Below, in pieces: positions 16,328 to 25,366 of a stretch of 64,000 nt of DNA (position 1 is its first letter; each line of letters opens with the position of its first letter). Below the pieces are notes generated by a model. It worked only from the letters and a program-made list of their open reading frames with translations. It did not search any database and had not been told where the DNA came from. Source of the stretch: Candidatus Nanoarchaeia archaeon (GTDB lineage Archaea; Nanobdellota; Nanobdellia; SCGC-AAA011-G17; JAFCDX01); contig JAQUOT010000002.1 of NCBI GenBank assembly GCA_028716945.1, positions 62,001 through 126,000 of the forward strand. The letters are read 5' to 3'. The position numbers and the translations under genes are program-made.

Positions 16328-16789
16328 TTATGTTTTTGTAAATAATCTTTCTGCTAAATCAGGAATTCCTTTTGTTAATATAAAATCTATATCTTTAATT
16401 TTGAAATTAGATTTTCTTTTTGGATCAAGGATAATGCTATCAGTATACAAAGGTTCACTAAATATAGGACTATAATTAAGAAATCTAAAATCAATGATAA
16501 TTTTATCGAGTTTTTTATCTGGAATATTAACCCAAGAATGTTGCAATCTTTTTTCAAAAATTCCATTTTTTACAGAACTATTATAACCTTTATATTGCAT
16601 TCCTGCATTTATCAAAAAAGCCATTTCATGGCACCTTATTGGGGATAAATCAAATATATTCTTAAGAATTAATTCTCTTGCTTCTTCATAATCTTTCTTT
16701 AATTTTTCAATATCTATATTTGTAGCAACTCTTGATACGTATAAATTTACAGGTTGTATATATTTTAATTCTTTATTTATTGTTTCCAT
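16328..16789 (-). CDS. Possible transglutaminase/papain-like protein
   Basis: 153 aa. Cys53 (IRCHEMAFLINAG), His84 (LQHSWVNIP) and Asp100 (KIIIDFRF) have the order and spacing of a Cys-His-Asp triad in transglutaminase-like folds, including the lasso-peptide B2 type (RC..., H-W-V, D). No signal peptide. It is the last gene of the ABC-exporter/metallopeptidase operon, one base after it. The fold assignment is by eye. Confidence 0.5.
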   Translation of the reverse strand: METINKELKYIQPVNLYVSRVATNIDIEKLKKDYEEARELILKNIFDLSPIRCHEMAFLINAGMQYKGYNSSVKNGIFEKRLQHSWVNIPDKKLDKIIIDFRFLNYSPIFSEPLYTDSIILDPKRKSNFKIKDIDFILTKGIPDLAERLFTKT

Positions 16790-16790
16790 T

Positions 16791-18023
16791 TTATTTTTTT
16801 AATTCTTTTACAAAGTAAGAAACTGCTTCAGGATAAACTTCCCAAGACCAAAGCCCTCTTAGTGGTGCATTTCTGAATTCTTTTTGATCTAGAATACCTT
16901 TTCCATGCTGTTGTTCTACGAAATCTTTCATTTTTTGGTAATGGAATCTTCCAAACGTGTGTCCCATATCACATAATGTTCCAAAAAAAGTTTTGTTATA
17001 TGCATATTTATAATATTGGCTTAAAGGATAATTTTTAGTTAGTTTTAATACCTCTTTAGCCCCATCAAACTTTCTTTCTTTTAATTCTTTGCTTTTTAAA
17101 AGAGAAAAAAACATCTGTTCATAACGATTACATGAATGAAATTTAATTAAATTTTTATATAATTCTAAATCTCCTTTTTCTACCTTTAATTTTTTTTCTA
17201 ATAATTTAAAACTTTCTTCTGCTCTTATCTCTGCTATTCCTTCAGCTACGGATTTTGTAGGAGTAATCGAATATATTATTTCTGAAAAATTTATAGAACT
17301 TGGCAATTCGCTAGAAAACATTTGATGTAATCCATGTCCTATTAATTCATGGAATATAGAATTATAGATATATACCGGATCCAAAATTGTTTTTCCATCT
17401 TTATTATAAAAGGTAAAATTGTTCAAGTATAAATTTAAAATTTTTGTTGCGGGTCTCCAGCTAGCACTAGCATTTTCATCAAAATGAGGTATAAATAAAA
17501 ATTTAAATTTAAAATCTTTAGGTAAAAATCCTTCTTCTACGCAATAATTAATTATATTCTTTTTTATAATAGGTAATTCTCTGTCTATAATATCTACGCT
17601 TTCTTTTGATCTCGCATCTACTCTTAGCAAATTTTTATTTTCTGTAGCTTCGCTGGTTTCCCAATATGCTTTCCAAGGTAAATCCTTTAAATTTTGTTCT
17701 AAGAAGGCCCAAGTTCCATCTCCAGCAATTTTATCAAAGAATTTTTCTGTAGATATTCTAAATTTTGGATTATTAAAATAGTTTATTATTAAATCTGTTA
17801 TAGTCAAATTTGACTTGATATTTTTCAGGATTAAACTGTCAAATTCTGAGTCTGGATTTATCCTGTTTGTTAAACTCAATAAATTGTTAAATTGTTTTTC
17901 ATATATTTCTTTACCATACAAATTTGTAAGATCTTTAGAGTATCTAACCATAAATTTATAAAATTCGGTTACTTTTTCATCTAATTTTTGTAAATCTTTA
18001 TTTATTATTTCCATTTTACTCAT
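16791..18023 (-). CDS. Zincin metallopeptidase
   Basis: 410 aa. The zinc motif HELIGH is at residues 225-230 (FHELIGHGLHQM), and a downstream AEGIAEIRAEE supplies a likely third Glu ligand, as in gluzincins. No signal peptide, so it acts in the cytoplasm unless exported otherwise. The family is not identified further; DUF885 or M3/M32-type relatives are possible. It overlaps the ABC permease by eight bases. Confidence 0.75.
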   Translation of the reverse strand: MSKMEIINKDLQKLDEKVTEFYKFMVRYSKDLTNLYGKEIYEKQFNNLLSLTNRINPDSEFDSLILKNIKSNLTITDLIINYFNNPKFRISTEKFFDKIAGDGTWAFLEQNLKDLPWKAYWETSEATENKNLLRVDARSKESVDIIDRELPIIKKNIINYCVEEGFLPKDFKFKFLFIPHFDENASASWRPATKILNLYLNNFTFYNKDGKTILDPVYIYNSIFHELIGHGLHQMFSSELPSSINFSEIIYSITPTKSVAEGIAEIRAEESFKLLEKKLKVEKGDLELYKNLIKFHSCNRYEQMFFSLLKSKELKERKFDGAKEVLKLTKNYPLSQYYKYAYNKTFFGTLCDMGHTFGRFHYQKMKDFVEQQHGKGILDQKEFRNAPLRGLWSWEVYPEAVSYFVKELKK

Positions 18024-19239
18024 ACCTTAAAGCATCTACAGGTTTTAGTTTTGAAGCTTGTATAGCAGGCAACATTCCTGATAAACTCCCTATTACTAAT
18101 GAAAATGTTAATGCTCCAACAATTAAAATAGGAGGGAAACTTGCTCCAAGTAAACCTGTACCAATAAATTCTTGTGCAATAAGAACAACTACTTTACTTA
18201 TTCCTACTCCCAAGGTTATTCCAATTAATCCCCCAACCAGTCCAAGTAATCCTGATTCTAATAAGAATAAAGTTAAGATATCTGAATTTTTTGCACCAAT
18301 TGCTTTCATAATACCAATTTCTTTTGTTCTTTCTAAAACACTGGTATACATAGTGTTCATAATTCCAATTCCACCAACAACCAAAGAAATTGCCGCAATT
18401 CCAATTAAAACTGCTTGTACAATTCCAAATACTATTTTAAAAACATCTGCTAGTTGCTCTGAAGTTAAAATGTTAAAATCTTCTTCTCCTTCTTTTAAAC
18501 CTCTGTCTTTTCTCATTCTTAATTTAATTTCTTCTGCTATATCATTAACATTATCTCCATCTTGTACTTGAACAACTATCATAGAAATTATTTCAGGTTC
18601 ATTAAAAACTTCTCTCCATTTATCTAATGGCATAAATATTGCAGAATCATCTGCTTTATTACCAATTGTTTCTAAAGTTCCTACAACTTCAAACTTTTTA
18701 TCTTCAATTAATAATTTATCTCTTACTTTTACTTCTTTTTCAAATATATCTCCTGTACTTAAACCATAACCTGCCATAACAACATTAGTATCGCCTTGTT
18801 CTATTCTTCTTCCATCAGCTACTTTAATATTAGACATACTATCTACAATGCTTCTCATATCTTCTTCTAAAGGAATTCCATAAACATAAGTATATTTTAA
18901 TTGATCATCAAAATAAACTCTTCCCATTTTGAAATTTATAGGGACAACACCTTTTATTCCACCAATTTTTTCAATTAAATCAACATCGTGTTGTGTTATT
19001 TTTGCACTTGTAAATCCAGAGCCAGGAGGACCAGATAAACCAGCACCTGCAGTAATAGTTATTTTATCAGAACCTAATGTTTCAAATTGTTTAGAAATTG
19101 CATCTTGTAATCCTTGACCTAAAGATATTAAAGAAACAACAGCAGCAATTCCTATGAAAATACCAAGCATAGTTAGCCAAGATCTAACTTGTCTTTTCTT
19201 TAAATTCGTAAAAGCTAAAGTAATAAAATCTAATATCAT
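18016..19239 (-). CDS. MacB/FtsX-type ABC transporter permease
   Basis: 407 aa. The N-terminal segment LAFTNLKKRQVRSWLTMLGIFIGIAAVVSL is followed by an extracellular MacB-like periplasmic core domain (residues about 50-265) and three C-terminal membrane helices with VVGGIGIMNTMYTSVLERTKEIGIMKAIGA. This is the MacB-PCD/FtsX layout of mechanotransmission transporters. It pairs with the ATPase gene at 21387-22058. Confidence 0.93.
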   Translation of the reverse strand: MILDFITLAFTNLKKRQVRSWLTMLGIFIGIAAVVSLISLGQGLQDAISKQFETLGSDKITITAGAGLSGPPGSGFTSAKITQHDVDLIEKIGGIKGVVPINFKMGRVYFDDQLKYTYVYGIPLEEDMRSIVDSMSNIKVADGRRIEQGDTNVVMAGYGLSTGDIFEKEVKVRDKLLIEDKKFEVVGTLETIGNKADDSAIFMPLDKWREVFNEPEIISMIVVQVQDGDNVNDIAEEIKLRMRKDRGLKEGEEDFNILTSEQLADVFKIVFGIVQAVLIGIAAISLVVGGIGIMNTMYTSVLERTKEIGIMKAIGAKNSDILTLFLLESGLLGLVGGLIGITLGVGISKVVVLIAQEFIGTGLLGASFPPILIVGALTFSLVIGSLSGMLPAIQASKLKPVDALRYE

Positions 19240-19242
19240 TGT

Positions 19243-19617
19243 TCATTCTTTTTTCACCAAGTCTGAGAGTTCCATCTCTCCAATTTCTAACTGCCTTTTA
19301 ATTTCTTTGTTTACTTTATCTTCTTTAAGTATACTTAATTTTTGACCAGTTCTTAATACAAGATAACAATGTGTTCCTTTTATAGTATCTATTATTCCAT
19401 TCAGTGCATAGAAGGAACAAGCAGAAGTAAGTAAAATATTTGTTACTAAACTCCCTCCTGCCATTAATTTATAAGAATATGGTTGATCTCCTGAAAAAAC
19501 ATCTATTATTTTTTGTAAATTTAAATTTAAAAGAGGTTGAACAGACACATAAGTTAATACCTCAGATACTGCTGTATTAGCAACACCCAATGCCCTATAT
19601 AAATTTTTGACTTTCAT
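19243..19617 (-). CDS. Unknown membrane-associated protein
   Basis: 124 aa with one or two hydrophobic segments (EVLTYVSVQPLL; LMAGGSLVTNILLTSACSFYALNG) and a charged helical C-terminus. It overlaps the upstream surface-protein gene by four bases and lies three bases before the permease, so it belongs to the exporter operon. No family recognised. Confidence 0.65.
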   Translation of the reverse strand: MKVKNLYRALGVANTAVSEVLTYVSVQPLLNLNLQKIIDVFSGDQPYSYKLMAGGSLVTNILLTSACSFYALNGIIDTIKGTHCYLVLRTGQKLSILKEDKVNKEIKRQLEIGEMELSDLVKKE

Positions 19618-20786
19618 TGTGCATGTTTCTTCTTTCCTTTCCTGTATTTTCTATAAATAAAAATTCCAGCCAGTATTACAATTATTGGTATAATATATCC
19701 GAATAAACTTCCTGAAATTAATCCTGCTTGTTTTGCTTCTTTAACAGAATAAACACTTGCATCGTAATTTATTACTTGAGTATAATCTTTGTTATTGGAA
19801 TCTTTATATGAAATTATTAAAGGTATTTTCATATTTCCTGATTTTGCTGGAATTAAATCAAATTTGATTGTATCATAATCATCTACATTTAAATCTCCAA
19901 TGTAAATTGTTTTTGTTGATACTGCTTTGAAATCATTGCTGTCTAACAAATTAATATTCAAGAATTTTAATTTTGTTAATCCACGATTAACTAATTTTAT
20001 TGTTATTGTACTTTTTGTATTTTGAATTAATTCATTTTTTTCTGTTGAAATATCTAAGTAAGGTGTTGCTGAAACAATTATTGTTATGAAATTAGATTCA
20101 TTATACATTTTTCCAAATTCATCATAATAAGTTATTACAATTGGAATCTTATAAATTCCTGCTTCTGCTTCAGGCATTGTAATTAAATCAAATACAATAT
20201 CTTCTGAACCAAAACTTGTAATTGTATCTACTGATTTTTGTGCTATTGATTCTGAAGGAGCAAAAGGTATTCCTGTTAAACTTAAACTAATTACAACATC
20301 TTTTAATGAAAAACTTGCTTTATTTTGTAAATGTAAAGTTAATTTTCCTGTGTTTCCTGAAGAAAATTGTTCTTGTTCTACTTTATCTACAACTAAAGTT
20401 GTTTCGATTGCTTTTACAAATACTTCAAAGGTTTCTTCTTCGTTATCATAACTTAAAGTTAAATCTTTATATCCTGTTCTTGCAGAACTTTCTGATTTTA
20501 TTCTGTATGAGAAGGTTACTGGTACTCCTGGCATTAACAAAGGAACTTTTACAGTATCATCAGTTTCTATGCTTAATCCAGATTCTGTATCTAACTCAAA
20601 TTCAGTATTTGTAATGTTTTTATAATCTTCACTTATTGCTTGGAAGGTTACTGTGAAATAATTTCCAGCCATTACAGGACTTGGTTCGTATTTTATCATG
20701 TTAACTGAAATATCACTTGCTGCACTAACTGCTGTCAAACTAATTAAAAGTACAATTATTCCTAATATTAAATTTTTAATTTTCAT
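19614..20786 (-). CDS. Secreted, membrane-anchored beta-domain protein (COG1361-like)
   Basis: 390 aa. A signal peptide (LILGIIVLLISLTAVSAA), three or so Ig-like/CARDB-type beta domains and a C-terminal membrane helix IIPIIVILAGIFIYRKYRKG. COG1361-like S-layer-domain proteins are frequently encoded between ATPase and MacB-type permease genes in archaea, and may be the extracellular partner of the transporter. It overlaps both neighbours by four bases. Confidence 0.8.
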   Translation of the reverse strand: MKIKNLILGIIVLLISLTAVSAASDISVNMIKYEPSPVMAGNYFTVTFQAISEDYKNITNTEFELDTESGLSIETDDTVKVPLLMPGVPVTFSYRIKSESSARTGYKDLTLSYDNEEETFEVFVKAIETTLVVDKVEQEQFSSGNTGKLTLHLQNKASFSLKDVVISLSLTGIPFAPSESIAQKSVDTITSFGSEDIVFDLITMPEAEAGIYKIPIVITYYDEFGKMYNESNFITIIVSATPYLDISTEKNELIQNTKSTITIKLVNRGLTKLKFLNINLLDSNDFKAVSTKTIYIGDLNVDDYDTIKFDLIPAKSGNMKIPLIISYKDSNNKDYTQVINYDASVYSVKEAKQAGLISGSLFGYIIPIIVILAGIFIYRKYRKGKKKHAQ

Positions 20787-21394
20787 TTTTTTAATTTTTT
20801 TATTCCACGTATCCTCTCATGAATAAGATGCCAATTTCCTATTAAATTAGAAGACTGATACTTATTGGAGCTACAAAACCATACCAGGGTAGCAAAAGGT
20901 TTTGCTTCTAAAGTATGAAGCTCAATACTCATTTTTTTAATTCCAATCTCCTTTAAAAAAAGACCATATTGTTCTGCAATATCATCAAAAGCAAAAACAG
21001 TAATCGGATCATCTTTAAATCTATTCGTAGGTATTGCTATCGGTTTTATCTCAACAGAATCTTCCAATGATTTTTCTATTTGTTTTTTAGTAATATAAAA
21101 CTCTTCTGCCTGTGTAGGAATAGAGGTTATGGTTTTAATATCAGTTAAGACTGGTGAATTACGAGTTAAATATACTCCATTTTTAGTATAAATAATCCCT
21201 TCTCTAACCCAATTAGCATTATTAGATATATAGGCCCCTTTTCCTTCTTGTATTCTTAATTTTGCATTTTCTTCTAAAGAAATAATTTTATATCCTTCTT
21301 TTTCTAGCATAGATTTACCTTTTCCAAAAGGGAGTATTTCTATATAAGCTGAAGCTAGTACATCTGTGTTTATATCTTTTATTAGTTTACTCAT
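20783..21394 (-). CDS. Unknown protein of the exporter operon
   Basis: 203 aa from the ATG at 21394 (MSKLIKDIN); another ATG at 21409 is possible. It is soluble and alpha/beta; no clear motif. The C-terminal part (LHTLEAKPFATLVWFCSSNKYQSS) is conserved-looking. It overlaps the ATPase gene by eight bases and the next gene by four. Confidence 0.65.
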   Translation of the reverse strand: MSKLIKDINTDVLASAYIEILPFGKGKSMLEKEGYKIISLEENAKLRIQEGKGAYISNNANWVREGIIYTKNGVYLTRNSPVLTDIKTITSIPTQAEEFYITKKQIEKSLEDSVEIKPIAIPTNRFKDDPITVFAFDDIAEQYGLFLKEIGIKKMSIELHTLEAKPFATLVWFCSSNKYQSSNLIGNWHLIHERIRGIKKLKK

Positions 21395-22058
21395 TTTGTA
21401 TTTTACCATCCCTCAACATGTATACTTTACTTGAGTATTTTGTTAATTCTTCGTTGTGAGTAACGATTATTATTGTTTTTCCTTGCTTGTTTAATTGTCT
21501 TAAAAAATCCATTACATTAACTCCTGTTTTTGAATCCAAGTTTCCTGTTGGTTCATCAGCTACTATGATTTCAGGATCATTTGACAAAGCTCTTGCAATT
21601 GCAACTCTTTGCTGTTCTCCACCAGATAATTCATTTGGTCTATGATCTAATCTTCCTGCTAATCCAACCATTCCAAGTAATTTTGCTGCTCTTTCTTTTC
21701 TGATTTCTTTTGGAATTTCTTGGAACATCATGGGTAATTCTACATTTTCTAATGCGGTTAAAGTTGGAATTAAATTAAATTTTTGAAAGATAAATCCTAT
21801 TTTTTTACCTCTTATTATAGCTAAATCTGATTCTTCTAAATGTGAAATATCTTGATTTTCTAATAAAACAGCACCTGAACTTGGAACATCTAAGCATCCA
21901 ATCATATTCATTGTAGTAGATTTACCAGAACCAGAAGGACCCATAATAGTGATAAAATCGCCTTTATTGACGTTTAAATTAATTCCTGCCATAGCATTAA
22001 CCTTTTCTTCTCCTATTTCATAGGTTTTCCAAACTTCATTTAAAGATAAAATTGCCAT
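21387..22058 (-). CDS. MacB/LolD-type ABC transporter ATPase
   Basis: 223 aa, complete. Walker A GPSGSGKST, the Q loop FIFQKFNLIPTLTALENVELPM, signature LSGGEQQRVAIARAL, Walker B IIVADEPTGNLDSKT and the H loop IIVTHNEEL are all present. It is the first gene of the seven-gene operon; a promoter AATAGAAACATTTATAAATAAG lies upstream on the minus strand. Confidence 0.96.
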   Translation of the reverse strand: MAILSLNEVWKTYEIGEEKVNAMAGINLNVNKGDFITIMGPSGSGKSTTMNMIGCLDVPSSGAVLLENQDISHLEESDLAIIRGKKIGFIFQKFNLIPTLTALENVELPMMFQEIPKEIRKERAAKLLGMVGLAGRLDHRPNELSGGEQQRVAIARALSNDPEIIVADEPTGNLDSKTGVNVMDFLRQLNKQGKTIIIVTHNEELTKYSSKVYMLRDGKIQNE

Positions 22059-22152
22059 AAAAGGGTTATAACTCGACTTATTTATAAATGTTTCTATTAT
22101 AAAATGGTAACACTATCGTAATGTTTATATATTAGTTTAATGTTGAAAATAT

Positions 22153-22620
22153 ATGCCAAAATATAGAATACAATTAAGATTATCTTTTAAAGAACTCGAT
22201 AATATTATTAGTGAGTCTTCTTTCTATTCTGGGATATTTGATTTTCCAAATACAATTCATACTTCTTCTTCAAGAAGCGATAATGTAGAATATATAAAAC
22301 TAAAGAATGAAAATTTTCCTGTATCTGAAATAGAACACATTTTAGATCAAAATTATAGTTTAATTAAATTAAGCAAAAAGTTTAATCATATAAGTAGGTC
22401 TACTAAAAACTATATAGGTGAAATAGACAAGATAGTTAAAGAATACGAAAAAGCATTACTTAATTTATCTAAAAAGGAAGGGGATATTAATTTATCTAAA
22501 AAGGAAGGGGATATTAATTTATCTAAAAAGGAAAATAAGAGAAGGTCACACTCCCAACACAATAAATATGTCACTGAGTCTCGTACAAAAAACAAACCTT
22601 TAATAAATAAATTAATTTAA
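22153..22620 (+). CDS. Unknown protein with internal 9-aa repeats
   Basis: 155 aa. The N-terminal two thirds may be a small alpha/beta domain; residues about 103-127 carry NLSKKEGDI twice plus a partial third copy; the tail is very basic (KKENKRRSHSQHN). It lies one base upstream of a lipoprotein gene. No family recognised. Confidence 0.6.
   Translation: MPKYRIQLRLSFKELDNIISESSFYSGIFDFPNTIHTSSSRSDNVEYIKLKNENFPVSEIEHILDQNYSLIKLSKKFNHISRSTKNYIGEIDKIVKEYEKALLNLSKKEGDINLSKKEGDINLSKKENKRRSHSQHNKYVTESRTKNKPLINKLI
22461..22533 (+). repeat. 27-bp in-frame tandem repeat (2.7 copies)
   Basis: The unit starting TAATTTATCTAAAAAGGAAG begins at 22461, 22488 and 22515; the first two are identical, the third is cut after the GGAA. 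A 27-bp period keeps the frame and encodes NLSKKEGDI. Identity at the DNA level means recent duplication by slippage. Confidence 0.9.
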
Positions 22621-22621
22621 A

Positions 22622-23056
22622 ATGACAAATTCAATTAAAAAAACATTAGCAACTTTGGTTTTAGGTATAACTCTTGGATTAAGTTCTATTAATTGTGATC
22701 CAAAAACTAAGACTGAGCCAATCTTTGCTACAAAATTAGAGAATGGAGAAATAATTGGTTTTAAACATACAAAGGTTTATCCTTTTACTAAATTTTATCC
22801 TTTTAAAATTCCTTTTATAACAACAGAATTTGATATTTTGATGGTGCATAAACCAGATGGAAGAGAAATTGTATATACTGATTTAGATTCTAACTCAAAA
22901 ATAGATAAGATAAAAATATGTAAAAATAATTTATGTGTAGATTATGATAATGCCTCTATTGATGGAAAATTATTTTTGAAAAAAATAGCACAACCACAAT
23001 ATGATGCTTATTTAAACAAAATTACCGAAATTAAATTCGAATCTTATAAACTTTAA
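22622..23056 (+). CDS. Predicted lipoprotein of unknown function
   Basis: 144 aa. A hydrophobic signal (IKKTLATLVLGITLGLSSINC) with a lipobox-like SINC (Cys25). The rest is a small beta-rich domain with DLDSNSKIDKIKIC, an EF-hand-like or calcium-loop-like Asp/Asn run. It is cotranscribed with the repeat protein and overlaps the convergent THUMP gene by four bases. Confidence 0.65.
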   Translation: MTNSIKKTLATLVLGITLGLSSINCDPKTKTEPIFATKLENGEIIGFKHTKVYPFTKFYPFKIPFITTEFDILMVHKPDGREIVYTDLDSNSKIDKIKICKNNLCVDYDNASIDGKLFLKKIAQPQYDAYLNKITEIKFESYKL

Positions 23057-23934
23057 TTAATTAATCCTAGAATATAACTTAAAGCATGGCTTGCTCTTAA
23101 TGGTTTTTTAGTTTCTTGTGTTAATCTAAAACTATAATCTAATTTATCTCTTAATTCTTGACTTAAACCAAATTTATCATTTCCGAATATTAAAGATATT
23201 TTTTTATCTTTATTTTTAGAATAAAATTCTTTAAAGTCTTTATCATCTTTTTCAGAATTTATAGAAAAACCAATTTTAATTCCATCTAATTTTTTATTGA
23301 TATTCAATGTAAACTTTTCATAAGGAATTCCTTTAGCTTCCTGTTTTGCCTTATTTATCAAAGGATCAATATTTTTTTCAGTAAGAATATTCAAAGGTAC
23401 CTCAAAAATATAACACAATCTTAAAAAATCTTTTATTTCTTCTATATTTTCAGGATTTTCCATGACGATTTCAAAGTTTAATTTTTTCTTTTCCATTTTG
23501 AACTTTTCCCAATAATTAAAAGGAGTAATGAATACTCTATAATAAGGTTTTTCTTTTTTAATGAATTCAATATAAATAACTTTTTCAGGATTTTCAGAAA
23601 ATTTTGAGTTTAAAGCAGAATTTACTTTTTTAATTATCTCTTTAGAAGATATTGGAATACTTGATATAAAATTAGTTTTAACCAAATGAGTTTTTATCTT
23701 TAAATCTGTAAAGGTTTCTTTAAAGGTTTTAAAATCAAAGGCTTTCCAATCTTGATACAAAGGTAATATTTTTTCTATTTCTTCAAAATATAATATTTTC
23801 TTAATATCTTCGCTAGTTTCTAGAATTAAGCCATTGTCTTCAGAGAATTTTGAATCTTTTAAACTGTCTTTTATCTTAGTTTTTAGTTTATTTACACTTA
23901 ATTCAAATTTATTCAATATTAGCAAGTATTTCAT
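23053..23934 (-). CDS. THUMP-SPOUT RNA methyltransferase (COG1818-like)
   Basis: 293 aa. Residues about 80-165 look like a THUMP RNA-binding domain (SSKEIIKKVNSALNSKF...YIEFIK...YYRVFIT). The C-terminus KKISLIFGNDKFGLSQELRDKLDYSF, then ASHALSYILGL, matches the SPOUT cofactor knot. The substrate is probably tRNA or rRNA. It lies just upstream (divergently) of tRNA-Leu. Confidence 0.72.
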   Translation of the reverse strand: MKYLLILNKFELSVNKLKTKIKDSLKDSKFSEDNGLILETSEDIKKILYFEEIEKILPLYQDWKAFDFKTFKETFTDLKIKTHLVKTNFISSIPISSKEIIKKVNSALNSKFSENPEKVIYIEFIKKEKPYYRVFITPFNYWEKFKMEKKKLNFEIVMENPENIEEIKDFLRLCYIFEVPLNILTEKNIDPLINKAKQEAKGIPYEKFTLNINKKLDGIKIGFSINSEKDDKDFKEFYSKNKDKKISLIFGNDKFGLSQELRDKLDYSFRLTQETKKPLRASHALSYILGLIN

Positions 23935-23987
23935 ATTTTAATTAAAAGAATAAGCTATATAAATATTATTAAGGATTGTTTTAGTAA

Positions 23988-24069
23988 GTGGGTATGCTGG
24001 AGCGGTCAAACAGGACAGTCTCAAAAGCTGTTGCTTAGTGCTACTCAGGTTCGAATCCTGATACCCACA
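23988..24069 (+). tRNA. tRNA-Leu (CAA)
   Basis: The acceptor stem GTGGGTA pairs with TACCCAC, discriminator A. The anticodon stem ACAGT/GCTGT closes the loop CTCAAAA with anticodon CAA. A long variable arm, as in class II tRNAs, and the T arm CAGGTTCGAATCCTG are present. The 3' CCA is not encoded. Confidence 0.93.
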
Positions 24070-24093
24070 TAAATAATCTTATATTACTAAACT

Positions 24094-24414
24094 ATGAAAG
24101 TATTATTCGTATGTAACCAAAATGAGAATAGAAGCAAGACTGCAGAAGAGTTATTTAAAGATAAATTTGAAACAAAATCTGTAGGATTATTCAATAGTAA
24201 ACCTATAACTGAAAAAGAGCTTTCTTGGGCTGATTTAGTGGTTGTTATGGAAGATCATCAAAGAACTGAAATAAGCAAAAGATTTCCAAAATTATACTTA
24301 CAAAAACAAATAATTTCTTTTAATATACCTGACGTTTATACTTACAATCAAAAAGAGTTAATAGCTATTTTAGAAGATAAATTTGAAGATATTATACTTC
24401 TAACCAATCATTAA
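24094..24414 (+). CDS. Low-molecular-weight phosphotyrosine phosphatase-like protein
   Basis: 106 aa, short for the family. The N-terminal P-loop VCNQNENRSKTAEELF is the CX5R(S) signature; the general-acid region may be NIPDVYTYN. It resembles COG4551-type small phosphatases. It could act on phosphotyrosine or arsenate-like substrates; activity is inferred from the motif only. Confidence 0.82.
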   Translation: MKVLFVCNQNENRSKTAEELFKDKFETKSVGLFNSKPITEKELSWADLVVVMEDHQRTEISKRFPKLYLQKQIISFNIPDVYTYNQKELIAILEDKFEDIILLTNH

Positions 24415-24418
24415 ATTG

Positions 24419-24766
24419 TTAAAAAACATCTAAACTTGCTTTAATAGCATAGTCTACTTTTTCCATAATATTATCATCTAATTTTTTTAATTTTTTAATC
24501 ACCCTTATTTTATCAATGGTTCTTATTTGATTTAAGAGTATAGTAGAATCTTTCTCTAATCCAGATTCTTTTGAAAAAATTTGTACATTTGTTGGAAACT
24601 CTTTTTCAAAAATCTTAAAAGTTATCGGAGCGATTATTATGGTGGGGCTATATTCGTTACCAACATTATTTTGTATAACTACCGCAGGTCTTATTTTTCC
24701 TTGTTCACTTCCAATTACAGGATCTAAATTAACTAATATTAAATCTCCTCTTTTTATATTAATCAT
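24419..24766 (-). CDS. MazF/PemK-family toxin
   Basis: 115 aa from the ATG at 24766, two bases after the antitoxin stop; the track start is an earlier TTG. MINIKRGDLILVNLDPVIGSEQGKIRPAVVIQN is the classical PemK/MazF N-terminus, with TIIIAPIT later. It probably cleaves mRNA. Paired with the antitoxin gene just upstream. Confidence 0.93.
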   Translation of the reverse strand: MINIKRGDLILVNLDPVIGSEQGKIRPAVVIQNNVGNEYSPTIIIAPITFKIFEKEFPTNVQIFSKESGLEKDSTILLNQIRTIDKIRVIKKLKKLDDNIMEKVDYAIKASLDVF

Positions 24767-24768
24767 CT

Positions 24769-24993
24769 TTAATCCCAATCTTTATCTGCTAAAGACCATT
24801 CTTTGTGAAGACTAATAGTTTCTTTAGCCATTTCTATATACCCTTCTTTTAACAATTGTTTTTGTTTTCTTTTTTGATCTTCTATATTATGCATCATTTT
24901 TAGTATAACCTCTTCATAAGTTTCATTTTCTTTCTCTTTCATTTTATTAAGAGAGTCTTTGACATTTTCTCTTAATTGAATTGTTGTTACCAT
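24769..24993 (-). CDS. Antitoxin of the MazF/PemK module
   Basis: 74 aa. It starts with a ribbon-helix-helix-like strand and helices (VTTIQLRENVKDSLNKMKEKENETYEEVILKM), the DNA-binding part, and has a charged C-terminal tail for toxin binding. Operator palindromes lie directly upstream. Confidence 0.8.
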   Translation of the reverse strand: MVTTIQLRENVKDSLNKMKEKENETYEEVILKMMHNIEDQKRKQKQLLKEGYIEMAKETISLHKEWSLADKDWD

Positions 24994-24996
24994 ACA

Positions 24997-25023
24997 ACTA
25001 TAGTATGACTATAGTATATAAAC
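24997..25023 (-). promoter_or_regulatory. MazF-module operator and TATA box
   Basis: The palindrome ACTATAGT occurs twice (24997-25004 and 25008-25015), 11 bp apart, about one helical turn. Next to it is the minus-strand TATA element TTTATATAC (about 25015-25023). The antitoxin can thus bind as paired dimers on one DNA face. Binding is inferred. Confidence 0.55.
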
Positions 25024-25084
25024 TTTTCGTTTTTATAGAACTATCTAATAGAATATAAAACAAATAAAAAAAATTTTAGTAGAT

Positions 25085-25276
25085 TTAGTTTGTTGTTACA
25101 TTTACTGCTTTAGGTCCTTTGTCTCCTTGTTCCACATCAAATGTTACAGAGTCACCATCATGCAAGGTTACGCCTTCTGCGATTCCTGTCTTATGCACGA
25201 AGTAATCCTTTCCATCTTCTGCGGTTATGAAACCGAACCCTTTCATTGTGTTGAAATATTTTACTTTTCCGTTCAT
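25085..25276 (-). CDS. csp: Cold-shock domain protein (CspA family)
   Basis: 63 aa, whole protein is one cold-shock domain. RNP1 KGFGFI and RNP2 DYFVH are intact. It binds single-stranded RNA/DNA as a chaperone. The family is mainly bacterial and patchy in archaea, so transfer is likely. Confidence 0.94.
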   Translation of the reverse strand: MNGKVKYFNTMKGFGFITAEDGKDYFVHKTGIAEGVTLHDGDSVTFDVEQGDKGPKAVNVTTN

Positions 25277-25366
25277 TTTTGTTTTAAATTGTTATATTAT
25301 GAAGTTATTCTCTGTTTTTAAATATAACTATTTTGGTTTTAAACCCTAATATCTCTTTTAAGATAG

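Noticed and set aside
20306-20614. 102-aa plus-strand ORF
   Set aside because: Leu-rich antisense shadow of the S-layer-like protein.
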